In this document: piece by piece, positions 53,423 to 62,331 of the stretch
Numbering within the stretch: the stretch's first letter is position 1
Layout of the letters: every line of letters begins with the position of its first letter
Source: Polyangium mundeleinium
GTDB taxonomy: Bacteria; Myxococcota_A; Polyangia; Polyangiales; Polyangiaceae
Direction of reading: 5' to 3'
Assembly (NCBI RefSeq): GCF_028369105.1
Contig: NZ_JAQNDO010000001.1
Coordinates: 12,990,501 to 13,054,500 of the forward strand
DNA length: 64,000 nucleotides
Position numbers and translations under genes: made by a program
The notes under the pieces: generated by a model
Seen by the model: the letters and a program-made list of their open reading frames with translations, nothing else
Told to the model about the DNA's origin: nothing
Databases searched by the model: none

Positions 53423-53428
53423 TACAAT
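53423..53428 (+). promoter_or_regulatory. -10 element (TACAAT) of the paralogous leaderless gene
   Basis: TACAAT, then seven bases, then ATG at 53436, exactly as at 52889. The block GATACAATCAGTGTT differs from the first copy at a few positions only. Confidence 0.6.
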
Positions 53429-53435
53429 CAGTGTT

Positions 53436-53888
53436 ATGGCCGATACTCCTAACTTGTGGGTACCCGGGCACACATCCCTCGACGCTTTCATCGACATCGT
53501 CCCCGACGTCGCGTGGTTCGAGCCTCCCGACGTGCTCGTCTTTTGCCCTGCCCGTGAGATGACGCCCGCGGACGCCGAGCGCATCGCGACCTTCGCGCGG
53601 GATGCCTCGCGGCGGACCAACGGCCTTTTCACGGTCTCGGATCTCTCGAAGACGCTCGGCCACGTGAGCGTCAGCTCCGCCCTCGAATTCAACCGCCAGT
53701 TCGACACGAAGTTCCTGCGCGCCGGCGCCATCGTCGTCACGAGCTACCGCATGCGCGCGATCTCCGAGACGCTCGTCCGCGCCGCCCGCCTCCTCAAGCT
53801 CGACGTCGCGAAAGCCCCCGTTCGCTACTTCGAGGACCACGCCTCCGCCCGCGCCTGGTTCGACACGCTCCGCCAAGGCGCCTCTTGA
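53436..53888 (+). CDS. SpoIIAA/STAS-like small protein, copy 2
   Basis: 150 residues, tandem paralogue of the gene at 52902. Matching segments: VAWFEPPDVLVFCPAREMTP, GLFTVSDLSKTLGHVSVSSA, LEFNRQFDTKFLRAGAIVVT, SYRMRAISETLVRAARLLKL and VRYFEDHASARAWFDTLRQG. The two have their own promoters, so they are separately transcribed rather than an operon. Divergence is greatest at the N-terminus. Role unknown. Confidence 0.75.
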   Translation: MADTPNLWVPGHTSLDAFIDIVPDVAWFEPPDVLVFCPAREMTPADAERIATFARDASRRTNGLFTVSDLSKTLGHVSVSSALEFNRQFDTKFLRAGAIVVTSYRMRAISETLVRAARLLKLDVAKAPVRYFEDHASARAWFDTLRQGAS

Positions 53889-54062
53889 CGGATCACTCCA
53901 CCGCCTCTGTCAAGCAAAACCCGTCGCGCGCCCGCCCGCGTACGCGCCTCAGCCGTCATCCCGCCACCCATCTGACGCTTGCGCGACGGGGCCCGCGTGC
54001 CGCCCTCCCTGACGGCTTTTCTTTTCCGTTTGCCCTGCCATTCCGGTAGCTTCCCCCTTCCG

Positions 54063-54830
54063 ATGGACACGTTCGACACGCTCGTTTCCAAGGCGAAGGC
54101 GAGCCAATCTGGCCGCCTGCGCGGCCTGCTCCGCCGAGGAGCCGTCGCACTCGTGCTCTTGACCGTTCCAGGCGTTGCGTTTGCCGCCGTCACGGCCAAG
54201 GGCAAGCTGAGCGGGGCCGACAAGCTCCTGAACCCCGTGTGGAACGAGGCGAAGGACCCGAACGCTCGTCGCTACACGTTCCGCGAGCCCTCCCCGACGG
54301 TGCGGCCCGACGTGCGTACCCTCACGGGGCACCTGCCGAAAGAGCTCGCGATCGTCGCGCTCGGCGACAAGGGCACGCCGCAGAAGGTGCCCGTCACCGT
54401 CAGCGTCGCCGGCGGTCGCACGAGCCCCGTCACGATCGTCGTGCCCGAGGGCCAGCAGATCAACTTCGAGAACAAAGACCCGTTCCCGCACAAGCTCTAC
54501 GAGACGGGAAACAAGGGCTTCGGCGCCGTCGAGACCGCGCCGAACAAGAGCCGCTCGTGGACCCCGCCCGGGCCCGGCAAGTACGAGATTCGTGATCAGT
54601 TCGCGCCGAGCGTCCGATCGTGGGTCGTCGTCGAGCCCCGCGCGATCGCCTCGACCTACCCCGATCGCAAGGGCGACTTCGCGATCGATCTCGAGCCCGG
54701 CCCGCACAAGCTTCGCGCGTACTTCAACGGCGAGCCCGTGGGCCAGGAGCTCGACGTCGTGATCACGCCCTTCCCGACCGAGCAGCCGCTCAAGGCGCCT
54801 CTCGTCGTCGCTGTGACCCCGAGCAAGTGA
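54063..54830 (+). CDS. Exported cupredoxin-fold protein lacking copper ligands
   Basis: 255 residues. Signal region (LLRRGAVALVLLTVPGVAFA), then a cupredoxin-type domain at about 100-205 (VTIVVPEGQQINFENKDPFP, KLYETGNKGFGAVET, PPGPGKYEIRDQFAPSVRSW) and a carboxypeptidase-regulatory-like beta domain (FAIDLEPGPHKLRAYFNGEP). Blue-copper proteins end in C-x-x-H-P-x-M; the aligned positions here read D-Q-F-A-P-S-V. One His (FPHKLYE) remains. It is therefore probably a binding or structural module. It precedes the MXAN_5187-like gene by 16 bases. Confidence 0.75.
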   Translation: MDTFDTLVSKAKASQSGRLRGLLRRGAVALVLLTVPGVAFAAVTAKGKLSGADKLLNPVWNEAKDPNARRYTFREPSPTVRPDVRTLTGHLPKELAIVALGDKGTPQKVPVTVSVAGGRTSPVTIVVPEGQQINFENKDPFPHKLYETGNKGFGAVETAPNKSRSWTPPGPGKYEIRDQFAPSVRSWVVVEPRAIASTYPDRKGDFAIDLEPGPHKLRAYFNGEPVGQELDVVITPFPTEQPLKAPLVVAVTPSK

Positions 54831-54846
54831 AGGCGGAGACGAGCCG

Positions 54847-56511
54847 ATGATCCTGTCCCGTTTCTGGTACCTCGCCCTCGCCATCCTGCTCGGCGTGTCG
54901 GCGTTCACGCTGATGCTCGCCGCGCAGATGTACAACCGCTCCGGCCTCCGCGCGATGAGCGACTCGCTCGCCGCCGACTCGAGCGCCGTCGGTTGGTACC
55001 TCAAAGACGACGCGCGCAACCGTTCGAGCGCGCTCATTCCGATCGCGCTCGCCCCCGAGCTCCGCGGGCAACTCGCGAAGTCCACGCCCGAGGCCAAGCC
55101 GAGCCGCGAGATCCGCGACGAGGCCAAGAAGGCGCTGAAGAAGCTCGACGGCGAGGTCCCCGCGGACCTCAAGTTCGACGCGCTCTGGGCCGTCGACGGC
55201 AACGGCCGTGTCATCGCCTCCGTCGGCATCGAGCACGCCGAGGACTGGGAGCTCGGCGGCTACCCCGTCGTCGCGGACGCTCTGCACGGCTGGATCCGTG
55301 ACGACGCGTGGGTCTGGAAGGGCCGCATCTATCGCGTCGTTTCGCGCCCCGTCGAGGCCGAGGTCAACGGCGAGCCCGTCGGCGCGGTCATCGGCGTGAA
55401 GATCGTCGACGACAAGTTCGCGCAGGGCGTCTCGAAGCGCACGGGCGCCGCGGTCGGCTTCTACGCCGACGGCGCGCGCGTCGCGTCCTGGGCCCCCGAA
55501 GGGTTCGACAAGGCGAACCTCGATCAGATCACGCAAGATCTGATGCAGCTCGAAAACAACAAGGACTACCAGGAGAAGGGCCGCAGCGAGCCGCGTGTCA
55601 TCGCCGCGCACCTCGGCGTCGTCTACGCGCGCATGCCCGGCGAGGCCTGGGATCTCGGCGCGGGATATGCCGTCGGTCGCCTCGCGGTCGCCGTCGACTC
55701 GCCGCTCGACTTCCTCAACAAGGCCGACGACACCGACAAGAAGAACGTCCCGACGATCTTCGTCATCGTGGCCATCCTCGGGCTCGCGGGCGTCGGCGTC
55801 TTCTTCTCGGTCCTCGAGCACACGCAGCCGCTCGCCACGTTCAGCAAGGAGGCCATCCGCCTCGCAAAGGGCGAGGTCGACGTGCTCGCGCCGAGCAAGT
55901 TCCGCGGCGCGTACAAGAAGATCGCCTCCGACCTCAACGACGGCATCGACAAGATCGCGGCCAAGGGCGGCGCGCCGCGTCGCGCCGCCGATCTCGAACA
56001 GGTCCTCGGCCCGATCCCGGCCGCGCCCACGATGAGCGCGTTCGCCGTGCCCGGCCCCGGCGAGACCTCGTCGACCGCGATCCCGGTCCCGAACAGCGCA
56101 CCCGCTGCGAAGCCCCTGCCCAAGGCGCTCCCGAAGCCGAAGCCGCGTCCGGGTTCGACGACGCAGGACCCGGTCGAGTCGGTGCCCGAGCCGGAGCCCG
56201 AGGCCGCGCCTGCGCCGGCTGCGGCGCCGCCTCCGCTGCCGAAGGCGGCCGCGGCCGAGCCTGCGGCGCCCGCGGCGGAGGGGGACGAGGTCGACGAGCT
56301 CACCGAGTGGCAGAAGGTCTACGAAGAGTTCGTCGCGATGAAGCAGCAGTGCGGCGAGCAGACGGCGGGCATGACGTTCGACAAGTTCAAGTCGACGCTT
56401 CAGCGCAACAAGGACGCGCTCGTGCAACGGCACGGCGTGACGCGCGTGAAGTTCACGGTGTACGCGAAGGAAGGCAAGGCCGCGCTGAAGGCCTCGCCGG
56501 TCAACAAGTAA
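54847..56511 (+). CDS. MXAN_5187-like membrane protein with periplasmic sensor-like domain
   Basis: 554 residues. A transmembrane helix at about 7-28 (WYLALAILLGVSAFTLMLAA) and another at about 300-322 (VPTIFVIVAILGLAGVGVFF) enclose a periplasmic Cache-like domain (FDALWAVDGNGRVIASVGIE, WKGRIYRVVSRPVEAEVNGE). After helix two comes a HAMP-like linker, a long Pro/Ala-rich stretch (about 400-480) and a conserved helical C-terminal domain (ELTEWQKVYEEFVAMKQQCG, FDKFKSTLQRNKDALVQRHG, RVKFTVYAKEGKAALKASPV), the MXAN_5187-type end. No kinase or methyl-accepting domain is present. Probably co-transcribed with the cupredoxin-fold and FadL-like genes. Confidence 0.78.
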   Translation: MILSRFWYLALAILLGVSAFTLMLAAQMYNRSGLRAMSDSLAADSSAVGWYLKDDARNRSSALIPIALAPELRGQLAKSTPEAKPSREIRDEAKKALKKLDGEVPADLKFDALWAVDGNGRVIASVGIEHAEDWELGGYPVVADALHGWIRDDAWVWKGRIYRVVSRPVEAEVNGEPVGAVIGVKIVDDKFAQGVSKRTGAAVGFYADGARVASWAPEGFDKANLDQITQDLMQLENNKDYQEKGRSEPRVIAAHLGVVYARMPGEAWDLGAGYAVGRLAVAVDSPLDFLNKADDTDKKNVPTIFVIVAILGLAGVGVFFSVLEHTQPLATFSKEAIRLAKGEVDVLAPSKFRGAYKKIASDLNDGIDKIAAKGGAPRRAADLEQVLGPIPAAPTMSAFAVPGPGETSSTAIPVPNSAPAAKPLPKALPKPKPRPGSTTQDPVESVPEPEPEAAPAPAAAPPPLPKAAAAEPAAPAAEGDEVDELTEWQKVYEEFVAMKQQCGEQTAGMTFDKFKSTLQRNKDALVQRHGVTRVKFTVYAKEGKAALKASPVNK

Positions 56512-56546
56512 AACCCAGCATCGAAATCGGCAGGAGCGGCAGAGCG

Positions 56547-58094
56547 ATGGGCGCGAGGAATCTCGTCGTGGGGGCGGTCGTGGGGTCGGTCTTGCTGGGG
56601 GGCGCGGGCGTCGCGCGCGCCTCCTCGGGGCTCGACTCTCCCGACAATGGCGTCGTGCAACTCGGCCGTGGCGCGACCTATGTCGCGCGCGCGGACGACC
56701 CGCTCGCCGCGTACTTCAACCCTGCGGGCCTCGCGTTCCAGAAGTCGGGCGTGCATGTCGGCGCGCACCTTCTGTTCATGAACACCTGCTTCTCGCGCAG
56801 GGACGTGAACGGTCAGCCTGTCTCGCCGGGCGGCGGCATCCCGGGCCCCGGCGCGGCGGGTGGCCCCTCCGATCCGGTCTGCTCCGAGACCTCGCCCTTC
56901 CCGAACCCGCAGATCGCCGCGAACTTCCGCATCACGCAAAAGCTCGCGATCGGCCTGTCCGTCATGGGCCCGCACGGCGTCGGCAAGATCGTCTGGCCCG
57001 AGTCGATCCCGTACACGAACCAGCTCGGCCTCTCGACCACGCAGCCTGCGCCGCAGCGCCATCTGCTCATCGAGAGCGACTCGCTCATCTTCAACCCGAC
57101 GCTCAGCGTGAGCTACGCGATCAAGGACTGGCTCAGCGTCGGCGCGGGCTTCATCTGGGGCGTCGCCTCGATCGATTTCGTCAACTTCACCGAGGCGACC
57201 TCGCAGATCCCGAGGGACGACTTCGCCGGCAACCAGGAAGTGAAGTCGACGCTCTCGGCCTTCGATGGCTTCGTGCCCGGCGTCGTCGTGGGTGTCCTCG
57301 CTTCGCCGCACAAGCGCCTCGACCTCGGCGCGTGGTTCAAGTGGCAGGACGCGATCTCCACGCGCACCGGCGTGAAGCTCGAATCGCTCTACTGGCGCGC
57401 GGGCGGCCAGAAAAACGACAACCCGTGTCCGGCGGGCCCGGCGAACTGCAACATCACCGAGGACAAGGACGCGGGCACGCTCAAGTTCAGGATCCCGCTC
57501 GAAGCGCGCCTCGGCTTCCGCTACCACCACCCGCTGCGCGCAGGCTCGCTCGTGCCCAAGGTCGGCGCCAAGGTGCGCGACCCGCTCGCGGACGACCTCT
57601 TCGACCTCGAGGTCGACTTCACCTACGCGCACAACAGCGTCGTCGACAACCTCGAGGTCCGCTTCGATCCGGGCATCCGCGTGAACGGCACGCCCGGCGA
57701 GATCCCCACGAACGCCGACATCCCGCACAAGTGGAAGAACGTCTTCGGCGTGCGGTTCGGCGGCGACTTCGTGGTCATCCCCGGCTTCCTCGCGGTCCGG
57801 GCCGGCGGATTTTTCGAAACGAACGGCCAGGACCCCGCCTACCTGAACCCGGATTTCCACCTCGGCGCCCGTGTCGGCGTGGGCGGCGGCGGCAGCGTGC
57901 GCGTCGGGCCCGTCGACGTCTCGGTCGCCTACCAGCACACCTTCTTCGAGCCGCTCGACAACGGCGGTCGGGGCGAGGTCTACGGCCTCTCCGGTGACGC
58001 GACGACGAATTATCGCAGCCCTCACAACGTCAATGGCGGGCGGCTCGAGTCGAGCCTGAACGAGGTTGCGCTCGGGGCCACCTACCGGTTCTGA
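56547..58094 (+). CDS. FadL/OmpP1-type outer-membrane transport protein
   Basis: 515 residues. Signal peptide (VVGAVVGSVLLGGAGVARAS), then the FadL entry segment LGRGATYVARADDPLAAYFN PAGL (given in two parts), which forms the N-terminal hatch with the NPAG motif. Beta-strands alternate to the C-terminus, which ends in Phe (VALGATYRF) as required for outer-membrane assembly. FadL proteins let long-chain fatty acids or other hydrophobic compounds diffuse in. AGGAG upstream supports the ATG at 56547. It lies 35 bases after the MXAN_5187-like gene. Confidence 0.88.
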   Translation: MGARNLVVGAVVGSVLLGGAGVARASSGLDSPDNGVVQLGRGATYVARADDPLAAYFNPAGLAFQKSGVHVGAHLLFMNTCFSRRDVNGQPVSPGGGIPGPGAAGGPSDPVCSETSPFPNPQIAANFRITQKLAIGLSVMGPHGVGKIVWPESIPYTNQLGLSTTQPAPQRHLLIESDSLIFNPTLSVSYAIKDWLSVGAGFIWGVASIDFVNFTEATSQIPRDDFAGNQEVKSTLSAFDGFVPGVVVGVLASPHKRLDLGAWFKWQDAISTRTGVKLESLYWRAGGQKNDNPCPAGPANCNITEDKDAGTLKFRIPLEARLGFRYHHPLRAGSLVPKVGAKVRDPLADDLFDLEVDFTYAHNSVVDNLEVRFDPGIRVNGTPGEIPTNADIPHKWKNVFGVRFGGDFVVIPGFLAVRAGGFFETNGQDPAYLNPDFHLGARVGVGGGGSVRVGPVDVSVAYQHTFFEPLDNGGRGEVYGLSGDATTNYRSPHNVNGGRLESSLNEVALGATYRF

Positions 58095-58115
58095 ACGTTC
58101 CGAGTGCGGAGAACA

Positions 58116-58121
58116 TTGACA
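58116..58121 (+). promoter_or_regulatory. TTGACA -35-like element before the 58192 lipoprotein
   Basis: TTGACA lies 70 bases upstream of the next start. No good -10 is found 16-18 bases on, so confidence is low. Confidence 0.3.
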
Positions 58122-58191
58122 TCCGGCGTGCCGGCGCGCTTCATTGCGACGGTTATCGTCGCATGGGGACGAACTTGTCCGGGAGGATGGG

Positions 58192-58992
58192 ATGAACGCG
58201 CGTGCATCGTTGATGGTGGTCGGGCTGGGTTTGGCGGTCGTCGGCTGTGCCATTCCCAAGCCGCCGCCGACGGCCCCGGACGAATACGAGTATACGTTTG
58301 AACACAAAAAGACCGGCGAGCCCCTGAAGGTCGAGGGCGAGAGTTTTACGTACACGACCACGGAGCGCGTCGAGCTCGGCGAGCAGGAGGTCCGCGACGC
58401 GTCGGGGCGCCTCGTCGGATCGAGCCGCATCTACGGCAACCAGCAGGTCGCGCGCCGCGGCTACGCCTGGGGCGTCTATCAGGGCAGGCAAGAGATCGAC
58501 GTGCTCAGCGCGCTGCACATCGCGCGCGACAAGGCGTTCGAGGATGCATTCGAGGAGCGCATCGTGGAGATCCGCGACAACCACGCGGAGTCGATGGCCG
58601 TCTACGAGAAGGGCATCAAGGACAACGCCGGCAAGCGATCCACCGGCATGATCGTGGCGGGCGTGGGCTACGGCATCATGGGTGGCTGGGCCATCGCCGC
58701 GGCGGTCACGAAGGATGATCCCATCATCCCGACGGCGGGCTCGACGGCCATCATCATCGGCGGGGTCATCGTCGGCGCGATCGGCACCTGGATCTACCAG
58801 AGCGCGCTGAACGGCATGCGTCGCGAGGCGAACAAGGCCACCGCGATGGCCACCGACAAGATCTCGGCCTCCGACTTCCCGAAGCTCACGAGCGAGTCCT
58901 ACCTCCACGACGTCGCCCGCGAGTACAACCGCGGCCTCGCCCCCGAGCCCCCGCCGCCGCCGAAGGACACGAAGAAGAAGAAAAAGAAGTAG
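58192..58992 (+). CDS. Lipoprotein with internal membrane hairpin
   Basis: 266 residues. GGAGG lies five bases before the ATG at 58192. Lipobox LAVVGCAIPKP. A beta-rich stretch (YTFEHKKTGEPLKVEGESFT) and a helical stretch (ALHIARDKAFEDAFEERIVE) precede two hydrophobic segments (STGMIVAGVGYGIMGGWAIA and TAIIIGGVIVGAIGTWIY) and a C-terminus ending PPPPPKDTKKKKKK. No family recognised; an envelope role is inferred. Confidence 0.7.
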   Translation: MNARASLMVVGLGLAVVGCAIPKPPPTAPDEYEYTFEHKKTGEPLKVEGESFTYTTTERVELGEQEVRDASGRLVGSSRIYGNQQVARRGYAWGVYQGRQEIDVLSALHIARDKAFEDAFEERIVEIRDNHAESMAVYEKGIKDNAGKRSTGMIVAGVGYGIMGGWAIAAAVTKDDPIIPTAGSTAIIIGGVIVGAIGTWIYQSALNGMRREANKATAMATDKISASDFPKLTSESYLHDVAREYNRGLAPEPPPPPKDTKKKKKK

Positions 58993-59075
58993 TTCTCGGC
59001 CCCGATCGGCCGCTCTTTCCCGCCTCCGTTCGTCCGGGTGGCGCGCGCGTATCGACGCGGCCGCGCGCCTTCGCT

Positions 59076-60053
59076 ATGACCCGGGCCAGCATGACCGACA
59101 CACCCGTCCGCAACGTCATCATCATCGGCTCGGGCCCTGCGGGCCTGACTGCGTCCATCTACGCCGCACGCGCGAATCTGAAGCCGCTCTGCATCGAGGG
59201 GTTCAACGCGGGCGGGCTCATCCCCGGCGGTCAGCTCATGTTCACGACCGACGTCGAGAACTATCCGGGCTTTCCGCAGAAGGTCACGGGCCAGGAGCTC
59301 ATGCAGCGCTTCCGTGATCAGGCGGAGCACCAGGGCACCGAGATCGTGACGGCGGACGTGACGAAGGTCGATCTCTCGGCGCGGCCGTTCAAGGTCTGGG
59401 TCGAGGAGACGCTCTACCTCGCCAAGACCGTGGTCGTCGCGACGGGCGCGCGCGCGAACTACCTCGGCCTGCCGAGCGAAGAAGCGCTCAAGAACAAGGG
59501 TGTGAGCGCATGCGCGGTCTGCGACGGCGCGCTCTACCGCGGCCGTGACGTCGCCGTCGTCGGCGGCGGCGACACCGCGATGGAGGAGGCGAGTTACCTC
59601 GCGGGCCTCTGCTCCTCGGTCACGCTCGTGCATCGCCGCGACGAGTTCCGCGCGAGCAAGGCGATGATCGAGCGCGTCGTTTCGAACCCGAAGATCAAGA
59701 TCCTCTACAGCCACGTGGTCGAGGAGGTGCTCGACGTCCGCGCGGACGAGGTCACGGGGATCGTCGTGAAGAACCTGAAGACGGGCGAAACTTCGTCCAT
59801 TCCGGTCGCGGCGTTTTTCGTGGCGATCGGCCACACGCCCATGACCGAGCTCTTCGTCGGGCAGCTCGAGACGCACGCGAACGGCTACTTGAAGACCGTG
59901 CCTGGTTCGACGCGCACGAGCGTGCCCGGCGTGTTCGCCGCGGGCGACGTGCAGGACTGGACGTACAGGCAGGCGGTCACGGCCGCGGGGACGGGCTGCA
60001 TGGCCGCGCTCGACGCCGAGCGGTTCTTGCAGCAAGAAGGTGGGAGTCACTGA
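59076..60053 (+). CDS. trxB: Thioredoxin reductase
   Basis: 325 residues (an ATG at 59091 would shorten it by five). FAD loop IIIGSGPAGLTASIYAARAN, redox pair CAVC in GVSACAVCDGALYRG, NADPH loop VVGGGDTAMEEASYLA, and C-terminal FAAGDVQDWTYRQAVTAAG. It reduces thioredoxin with NADPH. The small linker YRGRDVAVVGGGD is as in bacterial TrxB. It precedes the uracil-DNA glycosylase by 12 bases. Confidence 0.97.
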   Translation: MTRASMTDTPVRNVIIIGSGPAGLTASIYAARANLKPLCIEGFNAGGLIPGGQLMFTTDVENYPGFPQKVTGQELMQRFRDQAEHQGTEIVTADVTKVDLSARPFKVWVEETLYLAKTVVVATGARANYLGLPSEEALKNKGVSACAVCDGALYRGRDVAVVGGGDTAMEEASYLAGLCSSVTLVHRRDEFRASKAMIERVVSNPKIKILYSHVVEEVLDVRADEVTGIVVKNLKTGETSSIPVAAFFVAIGHTPMTELFVGQLETHANGYLKTVPGSTRTSVPGVFAAGDVQDWTYRQAVTAAGTGCMAALDAERFLQQEGGSH

Positions 60054-60065
60054 CGCAGGCCTTCG

Positions 60066-60998
60066 ATGGACGAGCCCCACGCCGATCCGCGCGACGAGCT
60101 CTTCGAGATCGCGACCTCGGTGCGCGCGCTCGTCGAGTGGTACGACAGCACGGGCGCGTGGGGTCTGCCGCTCGCGCCCGCGCGTGGCGAGGTCGAGCCC
60201 GCGTATCCTGCGGCTGAACCTCACGCCGCGCCGCCGCCAAACCCGCGCGCGCCTGCGCCCGTCGCGGATCGGCGCCCCGTCCCCTCGGACGCCACCTTCG
60301 CGCAGCCCGCGCAGTTCACGTCGCCGCCCGAGCGCGCGCCGGTGCCGCAGTACACGCCGCCTCCGCCGCCTGCCGAGAGGCCGCAGCGCCCCGCCGCTCC
60401 GCGCCCCGAGGCACGCACGCCCGAGGCGCGTATCGAGCAGCTCCGCGTCCTCGCCTCCGAGGTCGCCTCCTGCACGCGTTGCCGCCTCGCCGAGCGGCGC
60501 ACGCAGACCGTGTTTGCCCGCGGCAACCCGCTGTCCGAGCTTTGTTTCGTCGGTGAAGGACCGGGCGTGGAGGAAGACCTCGCGGGCGAGCCGTTCGTCG
60601 GTCCTGCGGGGCAGCTCCTCGACAAGATGATCTCCGCGATGGGGTACAGGCCGGGCGAGGTCTACATCTGCAACATCGTCAAGTGCCGGCCTCCGGAGAA
60701 CCGCAAGCCGCAGCCTGACGAGATGGAGGCGTGCAAGGGCTACCTCGCGTCGCAGCTCGAGCTCGCGCGGCCGAGGTACATCGTCGCGCTCGGCGCGACG
60801 GCGATTCAGGGCCTGCTCGGCACGTCCGAGGGCATCACGAAGCTGCGCGGCAAGTGGAAGATGTACCGCGGGATCCCCGTCATGCCGACGTTCCATCCGG
60901 CCTACCTCCTCAGGCAGCCGTCGGCGAAACGCGAGGTATGGACCGACCTGCAGGAAGTGATGGCGCGCCTCGGCAAGAAGCCACCCGCGCGGGGCTGA
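60066..60998 (+). CDS. Family-4 uracil-DNA glycosylase
   Basis: 310 residues. A Pro/Arg-rich N-terminal 100 residues precede the enzyme. Four Fe-S cysteines are visible: SCTRCRLAERR gives two, YICNIVKCRPPENR and EMEACKGYL the others. Motif 1 is LCFVGEGPGVEEDLAGEPFV, the uracil pocket is GQLLDKMI, and motif C is TFHPAYLLRQPS. It removes uracil from DNA. The extended N-terminus is unusual but low in complexity. The C-terminus overlaps the next gene if that starts at 60938. Confidence 0.95.
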   Translation: MDEPHADPRDELFEIATSVRALVEWYDSTGAWGLPLAPARGEVEPAYPAAEPHAAPPPNPRAPAPVADRRPVPSDATFAQPAQFTSPPERAPVPQYTPPPPPAERPQRPAAPRPEARTPEARIEQLRVLASEVASCTRCRLAERRTQTVFARGNPLSELCFVGEGPGVEEDLAGEPFVGPAGQLLDKMISAMGYRPGEVYICNIVKCRPPENRKPQPDEMEACKGYLASQLELARPRYIVALGATAIQGLLGTSEGITKLRGKWKMYRGIPVMPTFHPAYLLRQPSAKREVWTDLQEVMARLGKKPPARG

Positions 60999-61450
60999 CG
61001 CTCGAGCGTGTCCTCCGCGTGCTGCTCTGCCTCGTCGGCGTCGCGCCGTTCGTCGCGCCCTTCGCGCGCCGCGTGACGAGCCCCGAGACGGGCGAGCTCC
61101 TCTACCTGCTCTTCGCGCCGGTTTGCCACCTCAAACCCGAGCGCACGCTCGCGCTCGCCGGCGTGCTCATGCCGCTCTGCAGCCGTTGCGCTGGCATCTT
61201 CGCGGGGTTCGTGACGGCCGGGATGTTTCCGCGTCCGCGATGGAGCGTGCGTGCGTGCCTCGGGTACGGGTTCGTCGCGAGCGTGATCATGCTGGCCGAC
61301 GTGATCACGCAGGACCTCCGCCTGCGCCCGCTCTTTCATCCGGCGCGGCTCGTGACGGGCGTCTTGTGGGGGCACGTGTTCGCCCTGGGGATCCTCGCGA
61401 TCGCGCGCGAGCACCTCGCAAGGCCTGCGCGCGTCACTTCTTCAGCGTGA
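60938..61450 (+). CDS. DUF2085 family membrane protein
   Basis: About 170 residues if started at the ATG at 60938, which overlaps the glycosylase end; a GTG at 61019 would remove the non-conserved N-terminus. Three or four membrane segments (VLLCLVGVAPFVAPFAR, ALAGVLMPLCSRCAGIFAG, GYGFVASVIMLADVITQD, VLWGHVFALGILAIARE). The marks of DUF2085 are present: FAPVCHLKPER, CSRCAGIFAGF and a His/Asp pattern in LADVIT. Function unknown; the Cys/His set suggests metal. The C-terminus overlaps the convergent lipoprotein by 17 bases. Confidence 0.8.
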   Translation: MDRPAGSDGAPRQEATRAGLTLERVLRVLLCLVGVAPFVAPFARRVTSPETGELLYLLFAPVCHLKPERTLALAGVLMPLCSRCAGIFAGFVTAGMFPRPRWSVRACLGYGFVASVIMLADVITQDLRLRPLFHPARLVTGVLWGHVFALGILAIAREHLARPARVTSSA

Positions 61451-62207
61451 CGGGCCTGCCTGCGACGGGCGCTTCGCCGAGGAGCACGAGCGTCTCGATC
61501 TTCTTCTTGTCGCTCTTCTCGTCGACGACCTTCAGCGTGCCCGCGAGGTTATAGGCCATCTCCCACGAGACCGTGTCGTCGGCCGAGAAGAAGGCGAACG
61601 ACGAGTCGCAGATCGCGAGGTCCTTCTTGATCGCGTCGCCCGTGTTCGAGAGATCGGGCCCTGCGAACCCTTTGCGTTGCTTTTTGCCGAGCCCGCCCTT
61701 GAACGGCCACACCGCGGTCGAGAGGTCCTTCAGCACCATCACCGTTACCGAGCAGCCGGGCGGGTTCGACACCTTGTCCGGCGGCGTGATCAGGAGTTCC
61801 TTCGGCACGTCGTCTCGGCCGTCGGTCTTGAGCAGGATCGTCGGCGCGCCCGCGCGGCCGAGCTCGGCCACGACGGCGGCGACGTCCGGCGTGCGCGCCT
61901 TCTTCTCGGCGATCACCGTGACCTGCTGCCCGTTGATCGGGAGATCCTTCACCGCCGCCGTGAGCTTCTCCGGCCATTTCTCCTGCTTCATGTCGACGCG
62001 GATCTGGCCGATGTACGGGCCGAGCGAGTCGACGATCAGCGCGGGCATCGTCTTCGGCTTGGGCGGCGGCGCGGGTTCCGTCGGCGCTGCGGCAGAGGCG
62101 GTCGCGCTCGGGGCGGCGCCCGTCTTGGACTTGTCGTCGCCGCAGGCGGTCAGCGTCGTCGCGACGAGGAGCACGAGCGAGGCGAGGACAGGGACGCGGG
62201 AGTGCAT
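61434..62207 (-). CDS. Secreted lipoprotein, unknown function
   Basis: 257 residues from the ATG at 62207. Lipobox LVATTLTACGDDK, Ala/Pro-rich linker (AAPTEPAPPPKPK), then a mixed alpha/beta domain: LIVDSLGPYIGQIRVDMKQE, QVTVIAEKKARTPDVAAVVA, GAPTILLKTDGRDDVPKELL, CSVTVMVLKDLSTAVWPFKG. The ExbD/TolR-like form of the middle part (PTILLKTDGR) is only suggestive. Convergent with the DUF2085 gene and overlapping it by 17 bases. Confidence 0.75.
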   Translation of the reverse strand: MHSRVPVLASLVLLVATTLTACGDDKSKTGAAPSATASAAAPTEPAPPPKPKTMPALIVDSLGPYIGQIRVDMKQEKWPEKLTAAVKDLPINGQQVTVIAEKKARTPDVAAVVAELGRAGAPTILLKTDGRDDVPKELLITPPDKVSNPPGCSVTVMVLKDLSTAVWPFKGGLGKKQRKGFAGPDLSNTGDAIKKDLAICDSSFAFFSADDTVSWEMAYNLAGTLKVVDEKSDKKKIETLVLLGEAPVAGRPVTLKK

Positions 62208-62331
62208 GGCGGCGGAGTGTACCGAAGCCGAAGGCTCGGGAGAAAGGAAGCGGCGTCCTCGGGGCGACGGGGCGTGGTAGCTTCCGCGCGGACCGGCCGT
62301 TCGGCCCCTCGAATCGAGCTCCGATTTCACG

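Noticed and set aside
52902-53888. Anti-anti-sigma factors
   Set aside because: The fold is SpoIIAA-like, but no conserved phospho-Ser segment or partner kinase gene is seen.
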